DNA of 64,000 nucleotides from a virus, in IMG/VR virus record IMGVR_UViG_3300009184_000029, positions 1 through 64,000 of that record, one strand, 5' to 3'. How positions within the stretch are numbered: the first letter of the stretch is position 1; every line of letters begins with the position of its first letter. Positions 24,774 through 31,957 of the stretch are shown one piece after another. The notes under the pieces are model-generated. The model worked only from the letters and a program-made list of their open reading frames with translations. It was not told the DNA's origin and did no database searches. The position numbers and the translations under genes are program-made.

Positions 24774-25229
24774 ATGAATCTACAAGAAAACGTAAGAAGA
24801 ATATTAAGGGAAGAATACACCGCAAAACAAATGAAGTTATTAACTCTGGCAAGTAAGGTGGGGTTACTAAAGGTAGGGAAAATGCTCGGAGGTGTAGAAG
24901 ACCTTATAAATGTGTTAGGTGATGAGTTCCTTACAACAAACAATAAGATTAAGATTATTAAGGAAATAGTAGAAACAACCGATGATGAATATATTACACT
25001 AATGGACATGAATGAAAATCCAATAGTTCTCAAGGATGAAGACGGTAAACTTTCACAAATAGAAATGATATATAGAGAAGATGTTGCAGTGTTCCATTAT
25101 GGTGGATATAAATACTCACAAGATTTAGGTGAAAGTTATATGTCTTATGAAGAACTACCAAAATATGTATTAGATGATATTTTTGATATGGTATTAGATT
25201 TCTATACAGGTACTTTAGAGAATAACTAA
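24774..25229 (+). CDS. LREE-type leader protein (151 aa)
   Basis: Leader MNLQENVRRILREEYTA (LRE|E). Body LLTLASKVGLLKVGKMLGGVEDLINVLG is paralogous to module 3 of the 19597 fusion; the acidic C terminus is unrecognised. Convergent with 25230, sharing no terminator. Confidence 0.6.
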   Translation: MNLQENVRRILREEYTAKQMKLLTLASKVGLLKVGKMLGGVEDLINVLGDEFLTTNNKIKIIKEIVETTDDEYITLMDMNENPIVLKDEDGKLSQIEMIYREDVAVFHYGGYKYSQDLGESYMSYEELPKYVLDDIFDMVLDFYTGTLENN

Positions 25230-25688
25230 TTATTGATTTAATACCTCTTCCACCCCTCTTGTGAAGGGTCCAAAATATGATTCCGTTGTAGATACCTTAT
25301 GATTTAATACCTCTTCCACCTTCCAAGGAACACGAACTTTAACATCGCACGTTGTGGATACCTTATGATTTAAGACCTCTTCCACCAAATGGGCATCATT
25401 GAAAAACGCATCACCAGTTGTGGATACCTTATGATTTAATACCTCTTCCACCCAAGAAGATAGAACAGGACTAAAATCACCTGAACTCATAGAGAATATT
25501 TTAAAAAACGAATTAAAAAAATCATATCTCCACCATAAAGTACCTGACTTATCAAGTTCGAAGTACCAATGTTTATTATCCCTATTAATGAACCATATTG
25601 ACCCATTATAAGGAATAATCTCACAATCACCCAACTCTTTATATAGGTGTTTAAAAATAACTTGTTTAAATCTATCTGTAATAACCAT
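25230..25688 (-). CDS. Leader-less WVE-family protein whose 3' end carries 36-bp repeats
   Basis: Residues 1-80 are homologous to the WVE-type proteins (MVITDRFKQVIFKHL, IWFINRDNKHWYFEL, FFKIFSMSSGDF, LSSWVEEVLNHKV) but lack the TES of the leader. The last 70 residues repeat VEEVLNHKVSTT at 22-residue spacing, corresponding exactly to a 36-bp DNA repeat with 30-bp unrelated inserts. The frame stays open because 66 is divisible by 3. A host-type promoter (TATATTTG at 25700-25693) sits 4 bp before the ATG. The repeat tail may be protein, a CRISPR-like array, or both. Confidence 0.55.
   Translation of the reverse strand: MVITDRFKQVIFKHLYKELGDCEIIPYNGSIWFINRDNKHWYFELDKSGTLWWRYDFFNSFFKIFSMSSGDFSPVLSSWVEEVLNHKVSTTGDAFFNDAHLVEEVLNHKVSTTCDVKVRVPWKVEEVLNHKVSTTESYFGPFTRGVEEVLNQ
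25234..25452 (-). CRISPR. Mini CRISPR-like array: 3 full repeats, 1 partial, 3 spacers
   Basis: Full 36-bp repeats at 25285-25320, 25351-25386 and 25417-25452 differ by one base each from a consensus (GTTGTGGATACCTTATGA at the left end, TTTAATACCTCTTCCACC at the right end, + strand). A 21-nt partial repeat sits at 25234-25254. The three 30-bp spacers (25255-25284, 25321-25350, 25387-25416) show no resemblance to each other. GTGGA and TCCAC near the repeat ends could pair. 36/30 geometry fits several Bacteroidota CRISPR types. No cas gene is in the window. The degenerate repeat marks the trailer end, so the leader side is the host gene 25230-25688. Confidence 0.5.
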
Positions 25689-25692
25689 AGTA

Positions 25693-25724
25693 CAAATATA
25701 GTAAGAAATTAAGAAATAAACAAA
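25693..25724 (-). promoter_or_regulatory. Bacteroidota-type promoter, leaderless
   Basis: Reverse strand: TTTG (25724-25721), 20 bp, TATATTTG (25700-25693), then ATG 25688 after 4 bp. It would transcribe the gene and the CRISPR-like array. Confidence 0.55.
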
Positions 25725-25816
25725 CTCATTCCCCCATCCCCACTTTCAGTGGTCGTTCCATTCCCCTTCGGGTCATTACACTAATGGGTACATTCATTTG
25801 TTTACTTCTTAATTTC
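25705..25816. repeat. Long inverted repeat (20-bp arms)
   Basis: GAAATTAAGAAATAAACAAA at 25705-25724 pairs with TTTGTTTACTTCTTAATTTC at 25797-25816 with a single mismatch; the 72-nt centre contains C-rich and GGGT stretches. Confidence 0.7.
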
Positions 25817-25879
25817 CCCCATTGTATGAATCTATAATAAACGTACAACACTAATCTATAATAATCCCCCATAATGAAA

Positions 25880-26123
25880 GACACATACTATGAAGGGACA
25901 TATAGTTATACTGTTAATGGTATTGTACCCCATCGGGATAATGAAATACCCTAAAGGGTATGTTACACGATAAGAATATACCGTTAGGGTATAATACCGA
26001 TAGGTATAAAATGAAGGGGACAATACGAAACATATCTGTTATGTCAGGTTTAACCTGACTATAGTGATATGAAACATATGTCCCACAATTTACCACCATA
26101 ATAATTGTCCATATCATGTGTCT
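25880..26123. ncRNA. Candidate multibranched structured RNA
   Basis: Nested helices are visible: outer AGACACAT/ATGTGTCT (25880-25887, 26116-26123) and GGGACATAT/ATATGTCCC (25895-25903, 26076-26084). They enclose hairpins ATACCC-GGGTAT (25946-25961), TATACC-GGTATA (25977-25993), ATACC-GGTAT (25994-26007) and GTCAGGTT-AACCTGAC (26043-26059). ACAATT-AATTGT (26085-26108) lies between the right arms. GC-rich stems in an AT-rich genome are typical of functional RNA. Strand is unknown. Confidence 0.5.
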
Positions 26124-26520
26124 ATATATGAAAGGGAAATCTTAGAAACCCCGTTGAAGGACACTATAATACACTATTTTCGTTGAAGATTGTAACGACT
26201 AAAGTCTGTCCACGCCACTTTGTTAGTGTAATCTATTTTTCTCTGGAAAATGTATATAGTAAAAAAAACCCTTCTCACACTATCATGAGGACCATTTTTT
26301 TCACTTTTCATATAATCAAAAACACCCCTCACATATATGTCAGTGGGAAAAAGTGGGAACATTTACCTATGGATAATATACACATATTAACCTATATTTA
26401 TTATAGTTGTAGTGTCTAAAAGTGGTCAAGGGGATTAACCCTTAACGCGAGCTCGACTGACATTTTGACAAAATCAAATTTTTTAACAAATAAAGTTATT
26501 AACAATTTCCCCCTGACAGT

Positions 26521-26784
26521 ATGACAAACAACAATTCCATACATGACACGTTAAGAAACACGAGGGTTTTAACTGACACTTTAAGGGACCATAAGGTGGT
26601 TTACTTATATTATAATGATGAGAAGGTGGGAAGGATGGAGTTTGGGATTGTCCATTCCCCTCTCCAAGGGAATCAGTATGTGTTAAGAAGTTATAAGATA
26701 GAGAGTGACTACTCAGAGTTATTCAAGGGTGAGGAGAGTCCCATTATAACTCTGACCACCTATGTTAGGACACTAATGGTTTAA
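26521..26784 (+). CDS. Hypothetical protein (87 aa)
   Basis: Soluble alpha/beta protein (VVYLYYNDEKVGRMEFGI), no leader. Codons here are richer in G and C at third positions than in the leader genes. Overlaps the next reverse-strand gene tail to tail by 20 bp. Confidence 0.5.
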   Translation: MTNNNSIHDTLRNTRVLTDTLRDHKVVYLYYNDEKVGRMEFGIVHSPLQGNQYVLRSYKIESDYSELFKGEESPIITLTTYVRTLMV

Positions 26785-27157
26785 CTTGTTTCCACACCAC
26801 ACTTTTGTATTTTACTTCATTACCTCTTGCTTCCACTTCGAAGGGTGAGTTGTGGTATCCATTTTTATTAACAGATGATGCGTAGTTTTTCTTCAATCCC
26901 TTTTGTATGTGATGGGTGTATTCATGGATGACGGTACGAATAAACTTATCAACATTAACACAGGTCGATGGGTTGATGATGATGGTGTAATCATAGTCGT
27001 ACTGACCATAACAATTTGTTAACCCATTTCTAATTTTTAACTTAGGGGTTGGTTTGTTCCCGTGACCTAATATTTCACGAGTCACCTTAATGGTTTCCAT
27101 CCCCAAGGTTCTTAGTTGTTTAACACTATATGTATTTAAGTTATCTTTGAGTTTCAT
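26765..27157 (-). CDS. Zinc metalloprotease-like (SprT-type) protein
   Basis: 130 residues. HEYTHHIQ (about residues 78-85) is a HExxH zinc motif, with PFEVEARG downstream supplying the likely third ligand. NCYGQYDYDYTIIINPSTCV precedes it. SprT-like and related phage proteins have this layout. Predicted to bind zinc; protease activity unproven. Lies 1 bp from the next gene of the leftward pair. Confidence 0.7.
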   Translation of the reverse strand: MKLKDNLNTYSVKQLRTLGMETIKVTREILGHGNKPTPKLKIRNGLTNCYGQYDYDYTIIINPSTCVNVDKFIRTVIHEYTHHIQKGLKKNYASSVNKNGYHNSPFEVEARGNEVKYKSVVWKQVKPLVS

Positions 27158-27158
27158 A

Positions 27159-27578
27159 TTAGTCGATATAATTAAAAGTTAATTTACCCATGAAGTCAGA
27201 GTTATGTCTTGGACATGCGATGCCGGCCATCTTGAAGAACAAGGGGATTTGAGTTTGGTTAATCATTCTGTCGAAGTAAACTGATGCTGCACGTTTTCTT
27301 CTTTTGTAGAAATCCATTTGGGTGCCTCTCCAAGAATATTTGCTTGGGATTTTATCTTCACTGAAGTGGAACCCTGTCTTCTTCATGGTCACCTCGATGT
27401 TTAACACACGGCTATACTTCTGCTCGTTCCAATTGTATTTGTCAGTCTCCCCAACTGATACAATACGAATTGACACCTCACCGAAGCCATGCCATTCTTC
27501 TTTCATGATTAGGGTACCTTTCTTCTTTAAGAACTTCTTAACTAAGTTGGTCGATAATTTATCTTGGGTGATTGTCAT
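27159..27578 (-). CDS. Hypothetical protein (139 aa)
   Basis: Start at ATG 27578 (MTITQDKLSTNLVKKFLKKKG), because a Bacteroidota promoter ends 26 bp upstream; the longer frame would read through it. Basic protein with WRGTQMDFYKRRKRAA and a C-terminal CPRHNSDFMGKLTFNYID. Cotranscribed with the metalloprotease-like gene. No family recognised. Confidence 0.55.
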   Translation of the reverse strand: MTITQDKLSTNLVKKFLKKKGTLIMKEEWHGFGEVSIRIVSVGETDKYNWNEQKYSRVLNIEVTMKKTGFHFSEDKIPSKYSWRGTQMDFYKRRKRAASVYFDRMINQTQIPLFFKMAGIACPRHNSDFMGKLTFNYID

Positions 27579-27603
27579 AGTGGTGTGGTGTTTAATTGTT
27601 TTA

Positions 27604-27634
27604 CAAATATACAACAATTTTCTTCCCCCACAAA
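27604..27634 (-). promoter_or_regulatory. Bacteroidota-type promoter
   Basis: Reverse strand TTTG (27634-27631), 19 bp, TATATTTG (27611-27604); drives 27578 leftward. Confidence 0.6.
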
Positions 27635-27662
27635 GAAAACTTCCTTTTTTTTTAAAGGCAGG

Positions 27663-27935
27663 TTGGAGTACACACTCCAAGCATTGTTGGTGCCAGCCCT
27701 TTATCCCCTCATCGTTATAAGGTACGTTAGGGCTAAGTTAAAACAAAAATAATTAATAAAAAATTAGGATACTAACTTTCTTCGCCGTAACTTTGTGTTG
27801 ACGCTCTTCTTATAAAAAAAAATATATAAGGCACCATGCTAAGTTACGGCGGAAATATCAAACCCCCAAATAAAGTTATGAACAACAATCAAATTGTTTC
27901 CCTCATTAATAAGGGAAACATTTATTTGGTGGGGG
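27663..27935. ncRNA. Candidate structured RNA, multiple perfect helices
   Basis: Helices: TTGGAGT-ACTCCAA (27663-27680); AGCCCT-AGGGCT (27695-27700, 27729-27734); CGCCGTAACTT-AAGTTACGGCG, 11 bp perfect (27783-27793, 27841-27851); CCCCCAAATAAA with TTTATTTGgtGGGGG (27863-27874, 27921-27935), which encloses GTTTCCCT-AGGGAAAC (27896-27919). No coding frame of merit. It lies between a leftward and a rightward host-type promoter. Strand unknown. Confidence 0.5.
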
Positions 27936-27948
27936 AATAATGTTGCCG

Positions 27949-27956
27949 TATATTTG
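27949..27956 (+). promoter_or_regulatory. Bacteroidota-type -7 box, leaderless gene
   Basis: TATATTTG ends 4 bp before ATG 27961; TTTGG of the preceding hairpin lies about 20 bp upstream. Confidence 0.5.
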
Positions 27957-27960
27957 TGGT

Positions 27961-28239
27961 ATGAATAAAACATTCGACGACTTAGTATTTGTCCCCCATT
28001 TTAATAATATGGGTGGAGTACAATGTAAGATTGATACTGACAACGGTTACACCATTAGTATCGTTGGTGGTCCCTCACTATATGGTGATGGTGTTAATAC
28101 ATTCGAGGTGGCAGTTTGGAAGAGTGATGGTGACATGGGTTGGGTTAGACTATCCCCTAACGATGATGTATTAGGATACAGAAGTAAAGATGAGGTCCTA
28201 CAGATTATATCTGACATAGAGTCGGGGGTATATACATAA
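27961..28239 (+). CDS. Hypothetical protein (92 aa)
   Basis: ATG 27961 is chosen because the upstream in-frame ATG precedes the promoter box. Soluble, beta-rich (YTISIVGGPSLYGDGVNTFEVAVW), ending in an acidic helix. Flanked on both sides by hairpin-rich noncoding DNA. No family recognised. Confidence 0.55.
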   Translation: MNKTFDDLVFVPHFNNMGGVQCKIDTDNGYTISIVGGPSLYGDGVNTFEVAVWKSDGDMGWVRLSPNDDVLGYRSKDEVLQIISDIESGVYT

Positions 28240-28254
28240 ACTTATTAACACGTA

Positions 28255-28374
28255 GGGTGGGGGGACTGTGGATATCTTTATCCCCATACGGTAGGTAGTG
28301 GCACACCCCCATATAATACCGTAGACCCCCCACCCCTGACATATGGTCATACCATACCCCCTCCCCCTGGGGTA
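28255..28374. ncRNA. Candidate structured RNA or complex terminator
   Basis: GGGTGGGGGG-CCCCCCACCC, 10 bp perfect (28255-28264, 28326-28335), encloses GGAT-ATCC (28270-28283) and TACGGTA-TACCGTA (28287-28293, 28317-28323). It is followed by ATGGT-ACCAT (28343-28355) and TACCCC-GGGGTA (28355-28374). Far more GC-rich than its surroundings. It lies downstream of 27961, so it may end that transcript or be a separate RNA. Confidence 0.45.
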
Positions 28375-28513
28375 TCCCCCCCTTATATGACATATTTTCC
28401 GATTTTAGGGGGGTTAATCCCGTGAATAAAATTTTATGGAATTTTTTTCTATAATGGGACCCCCTCTTTTAAAAAGGTGGGTAAAGTAAAAAATAAATTT
28501 TTGGAAAATTTTT

Positions 28514-28526
28514 GTATTTATTATTA
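28514..28526 (+). promoter_or_regulatory. Late-type promoter motif (GTATTTATTATTA)
   Basis: 10 bp before ATG 28537. Confidence 0.4.
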
Positions 28527-28536
28527 AATTAGTAAT

Positions 28537-28863
28537 ATGAAAAAAGTTGTAAGATTAACTGAAAGAGATTTAATAAGACTTGTGGAAAATGTGGGTTCAG
28601 TCTATCTTAATAGGAGAACCAAATATATAGATGAAATTCTTGATGAGGTAATATCTGAAATAACTAATGGTGAATTTCATTTTGAGGATTATGATGATTA
28701 TAAGTCGGAGGTTATTTGGACAACTTTGTCTACGATGGAGTATGACGAGGGACGTGATTTACCAAAAGAATATATTGAGGATTATTTTTCATTTATGGAG
28801 AGACCTGAGTTTATTGATAAAATTAAGAGGGGATATTCTATGTTTAAGAAGAGTAGAAAATAA
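28537..28863 (+). CDS. RLTES-type leader protein (108 aa)
   Basis: Begins MKKVVRLTERDLIRLVENVG, the first of five proteins sharing KKVVRLTE-x-DLxxxV. Acidic aromatic body ending basic (FKKSRK). Late-type promoter upstream and a terminator downstream make it a single-gene unit. Confidence 0.6.
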   Translation: MKKVVRLTERDLIRLVENVGSVYLNRRTKYIDEILDEVISEITNGEFHFEDYDDYKSEVIWTTLSTMEYDEGRDLPKEYIEDYFSFMERPEFIDKIKRGYSMFKKSRK

Positions 28864-28883
28864 AATTGTATATATTTTTTATT

Positions 28884-28913
28884 AACCCTTTGGATTTTTC
28901 CAAGGGGTTTTTT
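28884..28913 (+). terminator. Rho-independent terminator
   Basis: CCCTTTGG/CCAAGGGG stem followed by T run. Confidence 0.8.
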
Positions 28914-28924
28914 ATTTTTGTATT

Positions 28925-29185
28925 ATGGAAGATAAGGAAAGAATACAGGAATTGGAGGGTACCATCTTTAACTTGGAGTCTGAGTTAAGGGAGAGTATTG
29001 ATAGGGAAAGAATATATAGGGATATATTATCTGAGATTAATGATTCTATTGATAATCTATTCCAACGGGAGCAGGAGAATGAGAGGTTTAGGTTTGACGA
29101 GAAGATTGATTTTAGACAGTATGTTATCAATGTGAAAAAGGATTTGAATGAGTATAGGAGATTATATAGGAATATTAATTTTTGA
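28925..29185 (+). CDS. Coiled-coil protein (86 aa)
   Basis: Almost entirely a charged coiled coil (ERIQELEGTIFNLESELRESIDRERIYRDIL...). No leader. Function unknown. Confidence 0.5.
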   Translation: MEDKERIQELEGTIFNLESELRESIDRERIYRDILSEINDSIDNLFQREQENERFRFDEKIDFRQYVINVKKDLNEYRRLYRNINF

Positions 29186-29187
29186 GA

Positions 29188-29316
29188 ACATGGCCCTCAT
29201 TATAAAATGTTCCCTATATGAGACGTGGGTAATTATTACCCTTATTAATTAAACGTGGGTGTTTATTACCTTCGTTCCTGAAACATGACCCCTCATTATA
29301 AAATGTTCTCTATATG
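29188..29316. repeat. Two 33-bp direct repeats flanking a hairpin
   Basis: ACATGRCCCTCATTATAAAA-type units at 29188-29220 and 29283-29316 differ at few positions; ACGTGGGT occurs twice between them and GGGTAATTATTACCC forms a hairpin. Noncoding; may be a regulatory or recombination site. Confidence 0.55.
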
Positions 29317-29384
29317 TAAAAAAAAATTTTTGGAAATTTTTTGATAATATCCAACTATATGGTTATCTTTTTAAAAAAATATAT

Positions 29385-29891
29385 ATGGAACCTGAAGAAG
29401 ACATAATGAATATTTTAGGAGATAATGTTTTGTTAATATCGGATAATACTGCTATAACCAACTCCACCTATCGTTTAGAAAGAGGAGGACTTACAGTTAA
29501 TCCGTATATTAATAATGATTATCATATTCACCGTACTCATTCGGACATCCCCAATAAGGATGGTGAAATGGTTTTTCCTGAGTTATTGTTGAATTTAGTT
29601 AAGAAGAACAACTCAGGTATTCGTTCAATCTTGGTTGATAGTTATAGGAACGTTGCAAGATTTAGTCTTACGGATTTTGATACTGTTCCTGATTATCTTG
29701 TTTTTTTGGAGGTTAAGTATAATTGGGATTCTAATAATGTACTATCCCCCGAGAAGTTAACAGAATATATTAATACATCATTCTCTATGATGTATACTGA
29801 TATTAATTTCGTTAAGTTTCAGGTTAAAAAAATCAATATTGAAAAACGTAATTATGAGAAGGAGTTCTTTAATATGTTTATGAAAAAATAA
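29385..29891 (+). CDS. Hypothetical protein (168 aa)
   Basis: Soluble protein starting MEPEEDIMNILGDNVLLIS; the middle DYHIHRTHSDIPN and C-terminal KKINIEKRNYEKEFFNMFMKK are notable. No leader. Followed by a C-rich intergenic element. Confidence 0.5.
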   Translation: MEPEEDIMNILGDNVLLISDNTAITNSTYRLERGGLTVNPYINNDYHIHRTHSDIPNKDGEMVFPELLLNLVKKNNSGIRSILVDSYRNVARFSLTDFDTVPDYLVFLEVKYNWDSNNVLSPEKLTEYINTSFSMMYTDINFVKFQVKKINIEKRNYEKEFFNMFMKK

Positions 29892-29935
29892 TTTTTTTTC
29901 CGTTGTTCCAATCCCCCCTACCCCCTTTTTTTTTC
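29890..29935. repeat. Intergenic C-tract element, copy 1
   Basis: T-rich run, CCAATCCCCCCTACCCCC, then a T9 run; near-identical to 31024-31069. Placed between a stop codon and the next late-type promoter in both cases. Confidence 0.55.
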
Positions 29936-29957
29936 TGATGTATTTAAAGATAAAATC

Positions 29958-30662
29958 TTGATTCCAAAAAAAATATATCAAACCAATAAATTACCTCAAC
30001 CTGATTTTGCGGTTGAGAATATTAAAAATTTAAACTTGGAATATGAATATCAATTTTTCAATGACGATGATTGTGTTCAATTTATACAAAATTTTTTTGG
30101 TAATGATGTTTTAAATGTTTATCATAATATTAGGACATTGCAACACCGGGCAGATTTATTCAGGTATTGTCTTCTTTATGAATATGGTGGAGTTTATGTG
30201 GACATTGACATACAGTTATTATTTCCAATAGATGATATAATAGAGTTGTCCGAAAACTCCAAATTAATTTCCGTTAAATCGATGATTAAAGAAAATGGTA
30301 TCTACCAAGGATTTTTAATTTCCGAACCAAAAAATAAAATATTTTTAACATTGATTGAAGATATGTTAAAAACCCCGAACCCACAAGATTATCTATATCA
30401 TATAAAATTCTTTGCTGAACAACTTTTAAAAAAATCAAAACTTAATGAACTTATATTAAATGAAAAAGTGCAAATGGATGATGGAGACAATTATTTTTTA
30501 TTTAAAGAGATTACCAATGCGCAATCAAAATATGAAATTGTGGATAAAAACAACCAATTGATTTTTTGTGGGAACTCTCACGGGTATCCATATGAAGGTT
30601 ATACAAAATGTTGCCAATCCAATTTCGTTTCTAAGAAATTTTCAAAAAATTATTTTAAATAA
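29958..30662 (+). CDS. GT32-type glycosyltransferase (DXD), TTG start
   Basis: 234 residues. PKKIYQTNK at the start, RADLFRYCLLYEYGGVYVDIDIQLL (about residues 56-80) with the DxD sugar-binding motif, and GNSHGYPYEGY near the end match the OCH1/capsule mannosyltransferase-like family. The start is TTG 29958 (MIPKKIYQ); no nearby ATG fits, and a GTATTTAAAGATA promoter-like motif precedes it. Likely adds sugars to a glycan; acceptor unknown. Confidence 0.8.
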   Translation: MIPKKIYQTNKLPQPDFAVENIKNLNLEYEYQFFNDDDCVQFIQNFFGNDVLNVYHNIRTLQHRADLFRYCLLYEYGGVYVDIDIQLLFPIDDIIELSENSKLISVKSMIKENGIYQGFLISEPKNKIFLTLIEDMLKTPNPQDYLYHIKFFAEQLLKKSKLNELILNEKVQMDDGDNYFLFKEITNAQSKYEIVDKNNQLIFCGNSHGYPYEGYTKCCQSNFVSKKFSKNYFK

Positions 30663-30688
30663 CATTTAACCCCCTTTTTATTTTTAAC

Positions 30689-30697
30689 GTATTTATT
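30689..30697 (+). promoter_or_regulatory. Late-type promoter motif (GTATTTATT)
   Basis: 5 bp before ATG 30703. Confidence 0.4.
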
Positions 30698-30702
30698 GTA
30701 GT

Positions 30703-31014
30703 ATGAAATATATTATCACCGAGTCTCAGAATTTACAAATGAGGAAAGTTAATTTCTTGAAGAACTATATTCAGAACTTATTATCTAAGTACAAATGGTT
30801 TAAAGGTGATGTTAAGATAGATGTAACGACTTGGGATGCATCAAATAAGACATATCCTTTATATAATATTATACTAAATACAGGTGGTCGTAGTTATCAT
30901 GCTTATGATGAGGGTTTAGATATTGAGAATAATATTAATACCATGTTTGGTTTATTATTTCCTAAAGATGAAAACGGAGATTCTAGTGCGGTATGGGATG
31001 TTCTTTTTGTATAA
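30703..31014 (+). CDS. ITESQ-leader protein (103 aa)
   Basis: MKYIITESQNLQMRKVNFLKN leader (ITE|S). The body (VKIDVTTWDASNKTYPLYNIILNTGG, VWDVLFV) resembles the leader-less 13632 protein in layout. Followed by the second C-tract element. Confidence 0.6.
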   Translation: MKYIITESQNLQMRKVNFLKNYIQNLLSKYKWFKGDVKIDVTTWDASNKTYPLYNIILNTGGRSYHAYDEGLDIENNINTMFGLLFPKDENGDSSAVWDVLFV

Positions 31015-31023
31015 AATAAAAAA

Positions 31024-31069
31024 TATTTTTTTTCGTCGTCCAATTCCCCCCTACCCCCTTTTTTTTTAT
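31024..31069. repeat. Intergenic C-tract element, copy 2
   Basis: TCCAATTCCCCCCTACCCCC followed by a T9 run, matching 29890-29935. Confidence 0.55.
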
Positions 31070-31078
31070 TTTATGATA

Positions 31079-31089
31079 TATTTATTATT
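31079..31089 (+). promoter_or_regulatory. Late-type promoter motif abutting ATG
   Basis: TATTTATTATT directly joined to ATG 31090; predicted leaderless transcript. Confidence 0.5.
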
Positions 31090-31449
31090 ATGAGAAAAGT
31101 TGTAAGATTAACGGAATCAGATTTGATTAGACTTATTAAAAAAGTTGTTAACGAATCTAAGTATGCCTCTTTTGGTAACTTTAAAAGAAAGGACCGTATG
31201 GGTGACCAATGGTTGGACGATAGAGACAGAATCGTTAGAAAGAGTGAAGAACTTTATGGAATTGGTGACGATGACGAGTTTGACACAGAAGAATTTGATG
31301 ATTTTGAATCGTATATAGAAAAATATCCTGAGGAAGATGAAAATTCTCCAAAATGGTTTAAAGGAAAAACAGGTAAAAAAATGTTTGACACTTATAGAGA
31401 AAGAACAGGAAGACCTTTTAAAATTAAAACAAGAAAAGAAAGAGATTAA
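31090..31449 (+). CDS. RLTES-type leader protein (119 aa)
   Basis: MRKVVRLTESDLIRLIKKVVNES: both LTE|S and VNE|S sites. Acidic middle, basic end (RPFKIKTRKERD). One base before the next gene of the same leader class. Confidence 0.6.
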   Translation: MRKVVRLTESDLIRLIKKVVNESKYASFGNFKRKDRMGDQWLDDRDRIVRKSEELYGIGDDDEFDTEEFDDFESYIEKYPEEDENSPKWFKGKTGKKMFDTYRERTGRPFKIKTRKERD

Positions 31450-31450
31450 T

Positions 31451-31957
31451 ATGAAAAAAGTTGTAAGATTAACTGAAAGAGATTTAATGAAAATTGTTAA
31501 AAGGGTCATTAACGAAAACGACGATATGATGGATAGTGATGACTACCAACCTCAATATGACAGAGATATGGAATCAGGTAAAGATACGATTCGTATTCCA
31601 ATGGAATATAGTGGAGTTAGAATGGAACTTGGAAGTCGTCCAACACCTGAAGATATTATATCTGCTTATAATGATACAGTTGAGGAAGGGATACCTCTTG
31701 TTAGTTATTCTGATGGTGTATTTTATAATGAGGATGATAATGAGCTTCCTGTTGATTCAGTACTTGATGAATTGAATTATGCGATTGTTGGTGAAGAGGA
31801 AATTGATTATGACGATGAGGAATATGAAGATGACATGCCGTCATACAAAACTAAATGGAGAATGCCATCTGATGATGATAATAATAATCGTCAAAGCTTT
31901 AAGGAAACCGGCAGACACCTTGGTTGGTTTAATCCCAAACGTTGGAATGATATGTAA
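31451..31957 (+). CDS. RLTES-type leader protein, acidic (168 aa)
   Basis: ATG 31451 gives MKKVVRLTERDLMKIVKRVINEND (INE|N). The rest is very acidic (DMMDSDD, EEEIDYDDEEYEDDMP) with a basic end GWFNPKRWNDM. The longer in-frame start is within the previous gene and unlikely. The acidity recalls small head-core proteins. Confidence 0.6.
   Translation: MKKVVRLTERDLMKIVKRVINENDDMMDSDDYQPQYDRDMESGKDTIRIPMEYSGVRMELGSRPTPEDIISAYNDTVEEGIPLVSYSDGVFYNEDDNELPVDSVLDELNYAIVGEEEIDYDDEEYEDDMPSYKTKWRMPSDDDNNNRQSFKETGRHLGWFNPKRWNDM

Larger units (their letters stand above)
25689..26520. other. 832-bp noncoding region, hairpin-rich
   Basis: No convincing gene on either strand; the small open frames here lack coding character. 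It holds a 20-bp inverted repeat (25705-25724 with 25797-25816, one mismatch), a direct repeat AATCTATAATAA (25829 and 25853), the structured element 25880-26123, and further right an 8-bp palindrome CGAGCTCG (26448-26455) in an AT-rich stretch before the gene at 26521. Could be a large noncoding RNA, a replication origin or both. Confidence 0.6.

Noticed and set aside
25234-25452. Ordinary 66-bp tandem protein repeat as the only explanation
   Set aside because: The 36-bp parts are nearly identical while the 30-bp parts are unrelated; simple tandem duplication would conserve both. Kept only as the alternative to the CRISPR-like reading.
25914-26419. Three open frames of 60-80 residues on both strands in the hairpin region
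   Set aside because: Aromatic-rich, no homologous look, no promoter or overlap with genes; they arise from inverted repeats and AT-rich DNA.
28205-28393. Minus-strand open frame rich in G, Y and P
   Set aside because: Lies over the GC-rich hairpins 28255-28374; pattern explained by base pairing rather than coding.
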